A stretch of 64,000 nucleotides of DNA from Allobosea sp. Lineage in GTDB: Bacteria > Pseudomonadota > Alphaproteobacteria > Rhizobiales > Beijerinckiaceae. The position numbers and the translations under genes are program-made. Each line of letters opens with the position of its first letter. The first letter of the stretch is position 1. The stretch spans positions 186,001 through 250,000 of the forward strand of contig JAAEQB010000012.1 of the NCBI GenBank assembly GCA_024231975.1, read 5' to 3'. Under the pieces are notes generated by a model that saw only the letters and a list, made by a program, of their open reading frames with translations, did no database searches and was not told the DNA's origin. This document shows positions 52,748 to 61,638 of this stretch, in pieces.

Positions 52748-52850
52748 AGATCGCCGCGCGTCCTTCCGGACGCGAAGTGGCGATCTATCCCTTTGTTCAA
52801 GCATCGGATTTCTCCGAAAAGTGGATTCCACTTTTCGGTCCGATGCTCCA
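52748..52850. repeat. 103-bp repeat, right member of an inverted pair flanking flhA
   Basis: The reverse complement of 50239-50341 apart from two substitutions. It ends 34 bp before the fliR start. Recombination between the two copies would invert 2.4 kb including flhA. Confidence 0.9.
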
Positions 52851-52884
52851 AGGGCCGCCTCCGGCCATTCGGCTTGCTGTTCTA

Positions 52885-53637
52885 ATGCCGATTACACCGG
52901 AGACCCTGCTCCACACCTTCATCGTCTTCTGCCGCATCGGCGGCTGCCTGATGATGATGCCGGGCCTCTCGAGCCCGCGCGTGCCGGCGCGCTTGCGCCT
53001 CTTCATCGCGATCGGCGTGACGCTGGCGCTGACACCGGCCGTGCTGCCGGCGGTCGCCGCAGCGATGCCCGAGCCGCATCCGACCGCCCTGCTCAGGGCC
53101 ATCGCCAGCGAGACGCTGGTCGGCACCCTGATCGGCCTGATGGCACGCTTCTTCTTCCTGGCATTGCAAACCATCGCGACCGCGATGGCGACTGCGGCCG
53201 GCCTCGGCCAGCTTCCGGGCCTGCCGATCGACGAGGCCGAAGCCTCCACTCCTTTCGTCACGCTGATCACTTTGACCGCGACGACGCTGATGTTCGTTAC
53301 CAATCAGCATGCCGAGGTTATCCGGGCGCTCGCCGGTTCCTATTCGCGCATCGCGCCAATATCCGCCTTCAGCGCCCAGGGCAGCCTGGTTCAGCTCAGC
53401 GACCGGATCTCCGACACCTTCTTCCTGGCGCTCAGGATCGGTAGTCCCTTCATGATCTACGCGGTGGTGGTCAATCTCGCACTCGGCCTGATGAACAAGC
53501 TGACGCCGACGATCCCGGTCTATTTCATCTCGCTCCCCTTCGTCATCGCCGGCGGCCTGTTCCTGCTCTATTTGTCCGGCCCGGAAGCGCTGAGGCTGTT
53601 CAGCCTCAGCTTCTCATCCTGGCTCGCGCGCGGTTGA
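52885..53637 (+). CDS. fliR: Flagellar export gate protein FliR
   Basis: A 250-residue, six-transmembrane export gate protein, starting MPITPETLLHTFIVFCRIGGCLMMMPGLSSPRVPARLRLF. The conserved VPARLR and the QTIATAMATAAGLGQLPGLPIDEAEAS region are present. The start at 52885 is used because the in-frame extension to 52777 comes from repeat DNA. It leads a five-gene run that continues to the FliL-like gene. Confidence 0.95.
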   Translation: MPITPETLLHTFIVFCRIGGCLMMMPGLSSPRVPARLRLFIAIGVTLALTPAVLPAVAAAMPEPHPTALLRAIASETLVGTLIGLMARFFFLALQTIATAMATAAGLGQLPGLPIDEAEASTPFVTLITLTATTLMFVTNQHAEVIRALAGSYSRIAPISAFSAQGSLVQLSDRISDTFFLALRIGSPFMIYAVVVNLALGLMNKLTPTIPVYFISLPFVIAGGLFLLYLSGPEALRLFSLSFSSWLARG

Positions 53638-53641
53638 AACG

Positions 53642-54043
53642 ATGGCGGACAAGCGCCTGGCATCGCTGCGACGCATTCACGCCATTCAGTCGCGCATGCG
53701 CAGCCTGGCCGAATGGCGCTATCAGGAGATTCAGCGTCAGGCCGGCGAGGCGCGCGAGGAAGCGCATTCGCTCGTTGCCGCACTCAACGGCGAGAGCCTC
53801 GTCAACGGGCTCTTCCCCGACGTGACCGCCAGGCGCCTGCACCGCGTCACGATCGAACTCGCGGAACTCGACGGAAAGACCGCGCTCCAGGCCATCGAGG
53901 TCGCGCGCGAAACCGGGCGCGAGAAGCGGGTAGCCAAGCTCGCCGACCAGGTGGGCTGCATCCAGCACCGCGCCGAACAGGACAAGGCCCTGCTCGACAT
54001 TCTGGAAGCCGAGGAAGGCAGGCGGGCGGCAAGCCTCGAATAA
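53642..54043 (+). CDS. Small coiled-coil flagellar protein, FliJ-like
   Basis: A 133-residue, almost wholly helical and charged protein (LRRIHAIQSRMRSLAEWRYQEIQRQAGEAREEAHSLVAAL). Its size, coiled-coil character and place between fliR and a rod-binding gene suggest a FliJ-type export chaperone, but the similarity is weak. It begins four bases after the fliR stop. Confidence 0.6.
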   Translation: MADKRLASLRRIHAIQSRMRSLAEWRYQEIQRQAGEAREEAHSLVAALNGESLVNGLFPDVTARRLHRVTIELAELDGKTALQAIEVARETGREKRVAKLADQVGCIQHRAEQDKALLDILEAEEGRRAASLE

Positions 54044-54126
54044 GCCTGACAGCGGAAGCTCGAACCCAGAGGCTGTTATGAACCATGGAAGCCTCTAGAT
54101 CGTTGAAACAGGAAGAAGGGGTGATC

Positions 54127-54762
54127 ATGGCCATTTCGCCGCCGTCCGACATCGTCCTCGATGTCACCCGCGCCGCCGATCCGATGCGCCAGCAGGTCGC
54201 CTTCGAGCGCCTCGCCCGCATCAGCGCACCCGGCTCGGCCGGCACCGTCTTCGTCTCGGCGTTCGATGCGGCCTTCTCGGGCGGACTGGCCGGCGCGCGC
54301 GAGAAATTCGCCGGCCTTGGCTCCCAGGCAGCCGGCGCAGCGCCCGAAGACCACAAGGCCAAGAAGACGCTGCAGCAATTCGAGGCGCAGGTGATCTCCA
54401 CCTTCATCGAGCAGATGCTCCCCGAGGCGACGAAGAACACCTTCGGCGACGGCATGGCCGGCGGCGTATGGCGCTCGATGCTCTCAGAGCAGATTGCGGG
54501 CGAGCTCGCAAAATCCGGCGGGCTTGGCATCCGCGACAAGATCGCCGCCGCGATGGCCGCCGGCAACGGAGGCGCTCCGGCAAATCCGGACAGCGTCATC
54601 GCCGCCAATCTGGGCGAGCGCCTGCTCAACCGCAACAGCGCCGCCGCCGGCACCAATGGCCGCGACCAGCGCATCCCGCTCGCGATCGAGCAGCACTTCC
54701 TGAACGCCACCAAGCCGGCCCAGAAGGGCACATTACGCACGTCGATCACTCGTGAGGCCTGA
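54127..54762 (+). CDS. FlgJ-type rod-binding protein (no muramidase domain)
   Basis: A 211-residue protein with the FlgJ N-terminal rod-binding domain (LQQFEAQVISTFIEQMLPEATKNTFGDGMAGGVWRSMLSEQIAGELAKSGGLGI). The C-terminal glucosaminidase of enterobacterial FlgJ is absent, as in other alphaproteobacteria, so wall cleavage must come from another protein. The ATG at 54127 has AAGGGG upstream; an ATG at 54085 is in frame but lacks a site. Confidence 0.85.
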   Translation: MAISPPSDIVLDVTRAADPMRQQVAFERLARISAPGSAGTVFVSAFDAAFSGGLAGAREKFAGLGSQAAGAAPEDHKAKKTLQQFEAQVISTFIEQMLPEATKNTFGDGMAGGVWRSMLSEQIAGELAKSGGLGIRDKIAAAMAAGNGGAPANPDSVIAANLGERLLNRNSAAAGTNGRDQRIPLAIEQHFLNATKPAQKGTLRTSITREA

Positions 54763-54768
54763 TCCAAC

Positions 54769-55266
54769 ATGAACCTGCCCGCTATTGCCGCCTCGGCCGA
54801 GCCCGGCGTTCCCGCGCCTTTTCAGGCCGATGCCGTCACCGCCGTCATTGCCCTGGAGGGCGAGATCCTCGGCGAGCCCGAGCCGCTCTCCGGCCCGGCC
54901 CGCACGCTCTGGACAGTGCTCGATCGGCTGGACCAGGCGCTCGACCACGAGACCGCCGTGCTGCGCGGGCTCAGAACCGCCGATTTCAACCGCCTGAACG
55001 AGGTCAAGAGCCGGCTCCTCCTCGACGTCAGCCGCGCCATCCGCGCCGCGCGTGACGATGTCGCCGATGCGCGGCTGCTGGCGCGCCTCTCCTCGCTACG
55101 GCTGAAGCTGGAGCATAATCGCGTTGCCATCTCCATGCATCTCGACGCCGTGCGGGAAATCGCCGGAGCCATGACTGCGACCCTGATCGACGCGGAATCC
55201 GACGGAACTTATTCGGCTCATCTATCCGCCCAGCTCGCACCGCAGCTGGCCAGGGTCAAAGACTGA
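54769..55266 (+). CDS. FlgN-like flagellar export chaperone
   Basis: A 165-residue helical protein (TLWTVLDRLDQALDHETAVLRGLRTADFNRLNEVKSRLLLDVSRAIRAA). The DHETAVLR...D...N..KSRLLL arrangement resembles FlgN chaperones, which escort FlgK and FlgL. It lies between the rod-binding gene and the membrane-anchored FliL-like gene, and overlaps the latter by one base (TGATG). Confidence 0.65.
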   Translation: MNLPAIAASAEPGVPAPFQADAVTAVIALEGEILGEPEPLSGPARTLWTVLDRLDQALDHETAVLRGLRTADFNRLNEVKSRLLLDVSRAIRAARDDVADARLLARLSSLRLKLEHNRVAISMHLDAVREIAGAMTATLIDAESDGTYSAHLSAQLAPQLARVKD

Positions 55267-55727
55267 TGACGATGTCCCGGCTGCTGTTGCTCGGAGTCTG
55301 GATCTGCGGGGTCGCGCTCGGCGCGAGCCATGCCACCGTGCTGTGGAAGGCCGGGCCGCCTCCGGCTCCGGCCGATGCCCCTTTCCTCGAAGGGCTCGAC
55401 TACGAGGAGACAAACCCGATTACCGTTCCGGTCCTCGCCAACGGCACGGTGCAGGGCTATGTCGTGGCGCAGTTCGTCTTCACCGCCGACGCCCACACAT
55501 TGCGACAGCTGACGGTGCGGCCGCATGCCTTCATCGGCGACGAGGCGATCCGCACCATCTATGCCAATTCCAAGACTGATTTTTCAAAACTCGAGCGGGT
55601 CGACATCGACGCACTCCTGAAAACCGTCAAGGCCAACGTCAACGCCCGCTTCGGCGGAGATCTCGTCAAGGACGTGCTGGTCAAGGAATTCAATTACGTC
55701 CGCAAGGACCAGATCGTGCGCGGCTAA
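55266..55727 (+). CDS. Membrane-anchored FliL-like protein
   Basis: A 153-residue protein with one N-terminal hydrophobic segment (LLLLGVWICGVALGASHATVLW) and a periplasmic domain (GYVVAQFVFTADAHTLRQLTV ... IRTIYANSKTDFSKLERVDIDALLKTVKANVNARFGGDLVKDVLVKEFNYVRK). The layout recalls FliL, but a second true fliL is at 37454, so it may be a paralogue with another stator or ring role. It ends the fliR operon before a terminator. Confidence 0.6.
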   Translation: MTMSRLLLLGVWICGVALGASHATVLWKAGPPPAPADAPFLEGLDYEETNPITVPVLANGTVQGYVVAQFVFTADAHTLRQLTVRPHAFIGDEAIRTIYANSKTDFSKLERVDIDALLKTVKANVNARFGGDLVKDVLVKEFNYVRKDQIVRG

Positions 55728-55772
55728 AGTCAAATCCTGCCTCAAGCCGTTCCCATACACGCGAAAGGATTG

Positions 55773-55823
55773 GCGGGCGCCTCTTCCAAGTCAAGGAAAG
55801 AGGGTTCCCGCACTCCTTTTTTT
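55773..55823 (+). terminator. Terminator of the fliR operon
   Basis: An imperfect long stem (GCGGG...CTCTTCC with GGAAAGAG...CCCGC) is followed by a run of seven T on the plus strand, 45 bp after the FliL-like stop and just before the end of the convergent fliI gene. Confidence 0.6.
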
Positions 55824-55845
55824 GCGGCTGCTGCGAGATTGCCCC

Positions 55846-57168
55846 TCAGCTTTGCAGCGCTGCTGCAAGGTCCTGGAACACGTCGGTGCTGGGCGGCGCA
55901 CCGACATCCTGCCGCAGCGCCTCGTAGATCTTCGGCACCATCGCGATCGCCTTGTCGAGTTCGGCATCGGCGCCGGCCTGGTACCCGCCCATCAGGCGCA
56001 GGTCGCGCGTATCCTCGAAGCGGGCGATCAGCCCCTTGATCCGGCCGACCAGGCCGCGCTGCTCCTGCGTCCAGACATGCTGGGCCAGGCGCGAGACCGA
56101 ACCGAGGATATTGACCGCCGGATAGCGTCCCTGGTCGGCGATCGCACGGTCGAGCACGAGATGGCCGTCGAGCGTGCCACGGATGCTGTCGGCGACGGGA
56201 TCATTGTGGTCATCGCCATCGATCAGCACCGAGAACACGCCGGTGATCGAACCTGTGTTCTCAATGCCGGGCCCCGCGCGCTCGAGCAGCTTCGGCAAGG
56301 TGCTGAACACGCTCGGCGTATAGCCGCGCGCAACGGCGGGCTCGCCGGCGGCGAGCGCCACGTCGCGCGCCGCATGGGCGAGGCGCGTCACCGAGTCGAT
56401 GATGAGCAGGACATCCTCGCCCTGATCCCGAAAATACTCTGCAACCGCCATGGCGGTGTTGGGGGCGAGCCGGCGCATCATCGGGCTCTCGTCGCTGGTC
56501 GAGACGACGGCCACCGCATTGCCGCGCATGCCGCCGAGCGTGTCGTCGAGGAATTCACGCACCTCCCGGCCGCGCTCGCCGACGAGCCCGATCACGATCG
56601 TCTGGAAGCCGCTGGCGCGCGCCAGCATGGAGAGCAGCGTCGATTTGCCGACGCCGGAGCCGGCGAAGATGCCGATACGCTGGCCGGCGCAGAGGGGCGT
56701 GAACAGGTCGATGACCTTCACGCCGGTCTTGACGGCGCGGTTGACGCGGCCGCGCTTCATCGCCTCTGGCGGTTGTGCCTCGGCGCGCATGGCCCGCTCT
56801 CCGGCGACGATCGGCTCGCCATCGTCGATCGGTTCGCCGAAAGCGTTGATGACACGGCCCTTCCAGGCCTGCGAGGGGCGCAGCTCGATCGCACCCGCCA
56901 GGCTGGCGCGCGCGCCCAGACCGACGCCGATGCTGGTCGCAAAGGGTTTTACCAGCACGCCTTCGCGGTCGATTCGGATCGCCTCGCCAAACTCTTCCCG
57001 CCCGTTGGCGGAGAGCGCGATACGCTCGCCGAGCTTGACGAAGCGCGACAGCCCGGCGACGCGCAGCGAAGCCATCGTCACCTCGCAAACCGCGCCGCTG
57101 ACGCGCACCAGATCATGCGGCTGCGGCCCGCCGGCGAGCGCGTGGTCGAGTTGCATGAGCGCGTTCAT
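55846..57168 (-). CDS. fliI: Flagellum-specific export ATPase FliI
   Basis: A 440-residue F1-beta-like ATPase. The P-loop GSGVGKST is at about residues 170-177, and LLIIDSVTRLAHAARDVALAAGEPAVARGYTPSVFS is the family's signature. It energises export with FliH/FliJ-type partners. It is the last gene of the DUF1217-flgF-fliI run, 217 bp after flgF, with a palindromic repeat between. Confidence 0.96.
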   Translation of the reverse strand: MNALMQLDHALAGGPQPHDLVRVSGAVCEVTMASLRVAGLSRFVKLGERIALSANGREEFGEAIRIDREGVLVKPFATSIGVGLGARASLAGAIELRPSQAWKGRVINAFGEPIDDGEPIVAGERAMRAEAQPPEAMKRGRVNRAVKTGVKVIDLFTPLCAGQRIGIFAGSGVGKSTLLSMLARASGFQTIVIGLVGERGREVREFLDDTLGGMRGNAVAVVSTSDESPMMRRLAPNTAMAVAEYFRDQGEDVLLIIDSVTRLAHAARDVALAAGEPAVARGYTPSVFSTLPKLLERAGPGIENTGSITGVFSVLIDGDDHNDPVADSIRGTLDGHLVLDRAIADQGRYPAVNILGSVSRLAQHVWTQEQRGLVGRIKGLIARFEDTRDLRLMGGYQAGADAELDKAIAMVPKIYEALRQDVGAPPSTDVFQDLAAALQS

Positions 57169-57242
57169 GGCGATCCCATCCGGAAATCGAGGGAAATCGG
57201 CGAGGCTTCAGAGCATGCTTCGAGCTTGCCCGCCCCCCACCG

Positions 57243-57349
57243 CGTCATCCCGGACAAGCAGCGAAGCTGCGCCGATCCGGGATCCATCGAAGGGCGCCGG
57301 AGCGCTACGATGGATCCCGGAGCTCCGCTTCGCTGTGTCCGGGATGACG
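57243..57349. repeat. Long inverted repeat between flgF and fliI
   Basis: CGTCATCCCGG at the left end and CCGGGATGACG at the right end are perfect complements, and further pairs (GATCCGGGATCCATCG and its inverse) lie inside, so the whole 107 bases can fold into one hairpin. The CGTCATCCCGG type is common in alphaproteobacteria and differs from the GCATCGG family. Confidence 0.75.
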
Positions 57350-57385
57350 GGTCAGGATTGGAGCAAACCAAAATATCCATCAGCA

Positions 57386-58111
57386 TCAGCTGGTTGGCCC
57401 AAGCGCCTGAATTGCCCCGTCAACTGCTTTCTCACCCTTGTCGATGGCGTTGGCGGCGCTCTCGAAGGCGCGGGTCACCATGATCAGCTTGGTCATCTCG
57501 CGGATCGGATTGACGTTCGAGCCCTCGACATAGCCCTGGCGCACGCCATCGGTGACGAAGTCGAGGATCGCGGTCGCCGGCCGATCCGGGATCACGCCGG
57601 AATTCTCATGGCGCTTCAGCTTGGCGCTCGGATCGATCGCGAACAGGCCGATCGCGCCGACCTGCTGGTTGCCCTGCCAGATCATGCCGTCGCGGGCGAT
57701 GGTCGGCGCGCCGCCCTCCGGGTCGAGCTGCAGCGGCGCGCCGCCGGCGTCGAGCACGGGATGGTCGAGCAAGGTGGTGAGCTGGCCCTGCGGCGACATC
57801 TTCATCCTTCCGTCGCGGGTATAGACCGTGCCGGCCGGCGTCTGGATGCCGAAGAAGCCCTGCCCTTCCACCGCGACGTCGAGCGGGTTGCCGGTCTTGT
57901 CGAACCCGCCGGCTGTGCGGCTGGTGAAGGTCTCGCCGGCCGAGGCGTAGTTCACCGCGTCGGCGCCCTTCTTCGAGATGAAGGTGTCGAACTTCACCTC
58001 CTCGGCGCGGTAGCCGGCGGTGTTCATGTTCGCGACGTTGCGCGCGACGGTCTCGAGCCGCTTCTCCAGGATGAGTTGGGCCGAGAGGCCGACATAGATG
58101 GCGGGCTGCAT
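57386..58111 (-). CDS. flgF: Proximal rod protein FlgF
   Basis: A 241-residue rod protein. The N-terminal QPAIYVGLSAQLILEKRLETVARNVANMNTAGYRAEEVKF and the C-terminal SNVNPIREMTKLIMVTRAFESAANAIDKGEKAV match FlgF. It starts three bases after the DUF1217 gene's stop on the same strand, apart from the flgB operon as in rhizobia. Confidence 0.94.
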   Translation of the reverse strand: MQPAIYVGLSAQLILEKRLETVARNVANMNTAGYRAEEVKFDTFISKKGADAVNYASAGETFTSRTAGGFDKTGNPLDVAVEGQGFFGIQTPAGTVYTRDGRMKMSPQGQLTTLLDHPVLDAGGAPLQLDPEGGAPTIARDGMIWQGNQQVGAIGLFAIDPSAKLKRHENSGVIPDRPATAILDFVTDGVRQGYVEGSNVNPIREMTKLIMVTRAFESAANAIDKGEKAVDGAIQALGPTS

Positions 58112-58114
58112 GGA

Positions 58115-58897
58115 TCAGAGGCCTCCAAGGCGGAGCGACTGGATGCTCATCATGAGATTGGTGTTCACCCCGACCGGAACCTGCGGGCCGACCAGCATGC
58201 TCAGCCCCGGCGACATCGACGCGCCGGACTGCGCATCGGCCATGGCGGAAAAGCGCATCAGGAACGTGTTGAGTTCCGCGGGCTCCTTCAGCTTCTTGAG
58301 GTCGAGCCGCTTCGTGATCATCTCGGCCTGCTTGTCGATCTGCATCGCCGAGCTTTCCGCGGGGATGCCGAGCGCGGTCTGCACCACCTTGAGCAGCGCC
58401 CTGTCGGCCAGGATCTGGAAGGCGTTGGTGAGCTCCGGCGCCTTGCGCTGGAAATAAAGCGCGAGTCGGACGTTGTCGTTGGTACCGCCTTCCTGCGTCT
58501 CGAACTGCAGACGCACGAAACGGTCCACGGTCCCCTGCTGGGTGCGATCGAAACTGGTCGTCGCCGAGCCATGGGCGGCGAAGTTGAAGGTGGTCGCAAA
58601 TTCCTTGTAGCGCGCGTCGGAGAGCCTGTTGGCGAAGCTGTTACGCTTGTCGACGCCCCCTTCCAGCACCTTGCGCATGAAGGCCTTGGCGTAGATCATG
58701 TCACTGAGGCCGAAGGCCTTCATCGCATAGCGATAGAGCCTGTCATCGGCCATGAACTGATCGAGCGAGCGCACTTTGCCGATATGCTTCAGGTAGTAGG
58801 CGCTGTCGTTGGCGTTCTGCGGCGCGGCGGCCGTCCGCGCCAGCGAGGCCGGCAGGTTCCGTGTCGCCGCCTGGAACGCGATCATCGTCGAGGTCAT
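58115..58897 (-). CDS. DUF1217 flagellar protein
   Basis: A 260-residue protein of the DUF1217 family that accompanies flgF in Hyphomicrobiales flagellar loci. It has the repeats NDSAYYLKHIGKVRSLDQFMADDRLYRYAMKAFGL and ANRLSDARYKEFATTFNFAAHG. It is thought to act in flagellar assembly, without a defined role. The start at 58897 (MTSTMIAFQAATRNL) is preferred over 58939. It is divergent from motA over 150 bp. Confidence 0.85.
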   Translation of the reverse strand: MTSTMIAFQAATRNLPASLARTAAAPQNANDSAYYLKHIGKVRSLDQFMADDRLYRYAMKAFGLSDMIYAKAFMRKVLEGGVDKRNSFANRLSDARYKEFATTFNFAAHGSATTSFDRTQQGTVDRFVRLQFETQEGGTNDNVRLALYFQRKAPELTNAFQILADRALLKVVQTALGIPAESSAMQIDKQAEMITKRLDLKKLKEPAELNTFLMRFSAMADAQSGASMSPGLSMLVGPQVPVGVNTNLMMSIQSLRLGGL

Positions 58898-59049
58898 GGG
58901 GCACCCGTGAAACGGCGCCGCCGTCCGACGCCTTGCCACACAGGTTCATGCGCAAGGCTTGCGCGAACCTGACTCCCCCAGCCGTTTCAGCCTCACGCAA
59001 GCCAGCCTTTCTAATCCTTCTTCCGTAACTCACGGGAAGGAGCTGCGCC

Positions 59050-59946
59050 TTGAGCGTATTGATCGGATTGCTGATTGCGATTGGTTCGTTGATCGGCGGC
59101 TTTGCGGCCATGGGCGGTCATATCGCGGTGCTCTGGCAGCCCTGGGAACTGGTGATCATCCTCGGCACCGCGATCGGCACTTACATCATCGCCCATCCGA
59201 TGCAGGTGGTGAAGGATAGCGCGGTCGCGACCGGCGAGGCTCTGCGCGGCGCCATCCCGAAGCAATCGGACTATTTCGACATACTCGGCGTACTCTACGG
59301 GCTGATGCGCGAGCTGCGAGGCAAAGGCCGCGCGGAGGCCGAGCAGCACATCGAAGCTCCGCATGATTCTGCGCTGCTGGCGAATTTCCCCAGCGTGCTC
59401 GCCAATCAGAAGCTTCTAACCTTCATTTGCGACTATTTCCGTTTGATCATCGTCGGCAAAGCGCAGGCGCACGAGATCGAGGCGCTGCTGGATGAAGAAA
59501 TCACCAGCATGCACCAGGACAGCCTCAAGCCCTATTACGCCATGAACATGGTGGCGGAGGGATTGCCCGCGCTCGGCATCGTCGCGGCGGTCCTGGGCGT
59601 CATCAAGGCGATGGGCGCGATCGATCAGTCTCCGGCACTGCTCGGCAGCTTCATCGGCGCCGCGCTGGTGGGCACCTTTGCCGGGATCTTCTTTTCCTAC
59701 GCGGTGATCGGTCCGATCGCTTACAAGATCAAGACGACGCGCGAGAAGCAGGCTGTCGTTTTCATCGTGGTCAAGCAAACGCTTCTCGCCTTCATCAACG
59801 GCGCCGCGCCGCAAGTCGCGCTCGAATACGGCCGCAAGCTCATCTCGGCGAGCGAGCGCCCCTCCATCGACGAGGTCGAGGAAAAGACGATCGGCGGCGC
59901 CGGCCAGCGCGCCCCGGCCAACGACGTCCAGAAGGAAGCCGCCTGA
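59050..59946 (+). CDS. motA: Flagellar motor stator protein MotA
   Basis: A 298-residue, four-transmembrane stator subunit. It begins SVLIGLLIAIGSLIGGFAAMGGHIAVLWQPWELVIILGTAIGTY, and the conserved EGLPALGIVAAVLGVIKAMG and GTFAGIFFSYAVIGPIA segments contain the two functional prolines. A TTG start follows AAGGAG at the usual distance; no ATG fits. No motB is seen in the window, so MotB must be encoded elsewhere. It leads motA-fliM-DUF6468-fliN-fliG-flhB. Confidence 0.95.
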   Translation: MSVLIGLLIAIGSLIGGFAAMGGHIAVLWQPWELVIILGTAIGTYIIAHPMQVVKDSAVATGEALRGAIPKQSDYFDILGVLYGLMRELRGKGRAEAEQHIEAPHDSALLANFPSVLANQKLLTFICDYFRLIIVGKAQAHEIEALLDEEITSMHQDSLKPYYAMNMVAEGLPALGIVAAVLGVIKAMGAIDQSPALLGSFIGAALVGTFAGIFFSYAVIGPIAYKIKTTREKQAVVFIVVKQTLLAFINGAAPQVALEYGRKLISASERPSIDEVEEKTIGGAGQRAPANDVQKEAA

Positions 59947-60893
59947 TGAACGTCACGACCCCCCGCACGATCCGCGAGGACAAGCTTCTCGACGCCACCG
60001 GAATCTCTATCGACCGGCTGCCGATGCTGCAGCTGATCTTCGACAGGCTCGCCACCAACTGCGCCGATTCCCTGCGGCAGATGTCATCCTCGCCGGCCTA
60101 TTTCTCCTTCGCCGGCGTGCAGAGTCAGCGCACCGGAGAGGCAATACGCGAGCATGCCTACAATGCCATCGCCGGCATCTTCCATTCTCCGGAATGGGAT
60201 TCCCGCATCCTGGTCGGCTTCGACCGCGACCTCATCTTTACGATTTTGGAGGTGTTGTTCGGCGCCGACGGCAGCGAGCGCGCCTATAAATACGAGCCGG
60301 ACTTCCCCGACGATGAGCGGGCCTACACCAATATCGAGATGCAGGTCGCGCAGGCCCTGCTCGAACTGGTGGCGCGAAACCTGAAGACGGCTTTCTCGCC
60401 GGTCTGCGATGCGTCCTTCAATTTCGAGCGCATCGAAACGCGCATGGACTTCGCAGCAATCGGCAGCCGCAGCAATCTTGCGATCAAGGCGCGCTTCCTG
60501 ATCCAGGGGCTCGACAATTGCGGCGGCATGTTCGTGGTCATTCCGCAGACCGCCCTCAACCCCTATCGCCAAAGCTTGTCGCGCGTGCTTTCGGGCTCCG
60601 CCGCCCGGGATCCGCGCTGGAGCAAGCAGATCCAGAGCAAGGTTCAGCACACCGAGGTCATGCTTGCCGCCGTCCTCGAAGAGCGTTCCATCTCGCTTGG
60701 CGAGATCAGCTCCCTGCAGATCGGGCAGGTCATCGAGCTTCAAGCCTCGCCGCGCTCGCTGGTCGGGCTGCAATGCAACGACGAGACCGTGTTCTGGTGC
60801 CAGCTCGGACAGCGCGACGGTTCCTACGTGCTCAAGATTCAGGACAGCGCCAATCAGGAGCAGGAATTTCTCGATGATCTACTATCTCGCTGA
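59946..60893 (+). CDS. fliM: Flagellar switch protein FliM
   Basis: A 315-residue C-ring protein. It has the CheC-like middle domain (IAGIFHSPEWDSRILVGFDRDLIFTILEVLFGADGSE) and a SpoA-type C-terminal domain (TEVMLAAVLEERSISLGEISSLQIGQVIEL). Its ATG shares one base with the motA stop. The extreme N-terminus has a LLDATGIS segment in place of the classic LSQDEIDALL CheY-binding motif, as is common in rhizobial FliM. Confidence 0.92.
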   Translation: MNVTTPRTIREDKLLDATGISIDRLPMLQLIFDRLATNCADSLRQMSSSPAYFSFAGVQSQRTGEAIREHAYNAIAGIFHSPEWDSRILVGFDRDLIFTILEVLFGADGSERAYKYEPDFPDDERAYTNIEMQVAQALLELVARNLKTAFSPVCDASFNFERIETRMDFAAIGSRSNLAIKARFLIQGLDNCGGMFVVIPQTALNPYRQSLSRVLSGSAARDPRWSKQIQSKVQHTEVMLAAVLEERSISLGEISSLQIGQVIELQASPRSLVGLQCNDETVFWCQLGQRDGSYVLKIQDSANQEQEFLDDLLSR

Positions 60894-61206
60894 GCTCGTC
60901 CTGCTCGTCGCCCTGGTGGTCACGAGCCTGCAAGTTCTTCGGATGCGCCGCGAGCTGCAACGCATGCAGGCCTACCAGGCCGAGTTCAGCCAGGCCGTCA
61001 CTCAGACCGAGATGGCGCTCATCGCGATCCAGGTCAGCTTGCGCGACCTGCGCGCCGGCGGCCAGGCCGTGGCTGACGAACTCGGGGACCGTATCGACGC
61101 CGGCGAGCGCCTGCTCGCCGCGCTGAACCAGGCGCAGACCGGGCTCGCCTCCCGCTCCGCCGACCGCAGCATCAGCGCAAACACCACGTCCCGCAGCGTC
61201 GCGTGA
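60874..61206 (+). CDS. DUF6468-like membrane protein of the fliM-fliN locus
   Basis: A 110-residue protein with one N-terminal transmembrane segment (YYLAELVLLVALVVTSLQVL) and a long helix (RMRRELQRMQAYQAEFSQAVTQTEMALIAIQVSLRDL). It overlaps fliM by 20 bp and lies directly before fliN. Proteins of this kind (DUF6468) occur at this position in alphaproteobacterial flagellar loci; the role is unknown. The ORF extension back to 60664 lies inside fliM and is rejected. Confidence 0.7.
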   Translation: MIYYLAELVLLVALVVTSLQVLRMRRELQRMQAYQAEFSQAVTQTEMALIAIQVSLRDLRAGGQAVADELGDRIDAGERLLAALNQAQTGLASRSADRSISANTTSRSVA

Positions 61207-61235
61207 TGCGGCGAAGCGCACAGCATGAGGAGACA

Positions 61236-61625
61236 ATGATGAAGAAGCCCAGCAAGCCCATCACGATCAGCGACCTCTCGGCAGCGGATGAGGCCGCGGC
61301 GGCTGCGCTCGCCGAAGCCGAGACCATCGGCGCCGATGCGGGTGCGGAGGAGACGAGTCCGCCGCTCAATCTCGATGCGGTGATGCGAATTCCCGTCACG
61401 ATCCAGGTCGTGCTCGGCAGCGCCACCATGCAGGTCGCCAATTTGATGAAGTTGCGCCGCGGCGCCGTCGTGCAACTCGACCATCGCGTCGGCGAGCCGG
61501 TCGACGTCGTGGTCAACGGCCGCATCGTCGCGCGCGGCGAGGTCGTGATCGTCGAGGACGACAATAGTCGTTTCGGCGTCTCGCTGACCGAAATCGTCGG
61601 CCTGCAGTCGAAGATCATGGATTGA
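61236..61625 (+). CDS. fliN: Flagellar switch protein FliN
   Basis: A 129-residue C-ring protein. The SpoA domain occupies the C-terminal 80 residues (LDAVMRIPVTIQVVLGSATMQVANLMKLRRGAVVQLDHRVGEPVDVVVNGRIVARGEVVIVEDDNSRFGVSLTEIV). AGGAG lies just before the ATG pair at 61236/61239; an upstream GTG at 61203 is in frame but less likely. It starts 30 bp after the DUF6468 gene and 14 bp before fliG. Confidence 0.94.
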   Translation: MMKKPSKPITISDLSAADEAAAAALAEAETIGADAGAEETSPPLNLDAVMRIPVTIQVVLGSATMQVANLMKLRRGAVVQLDHRVGEPVDVVVNGRIVARGEVVIVEDDNSRFGVSLTEIVGLQSKIMD

Positions 61626-61638
61626 GGCGAACCCGCAG

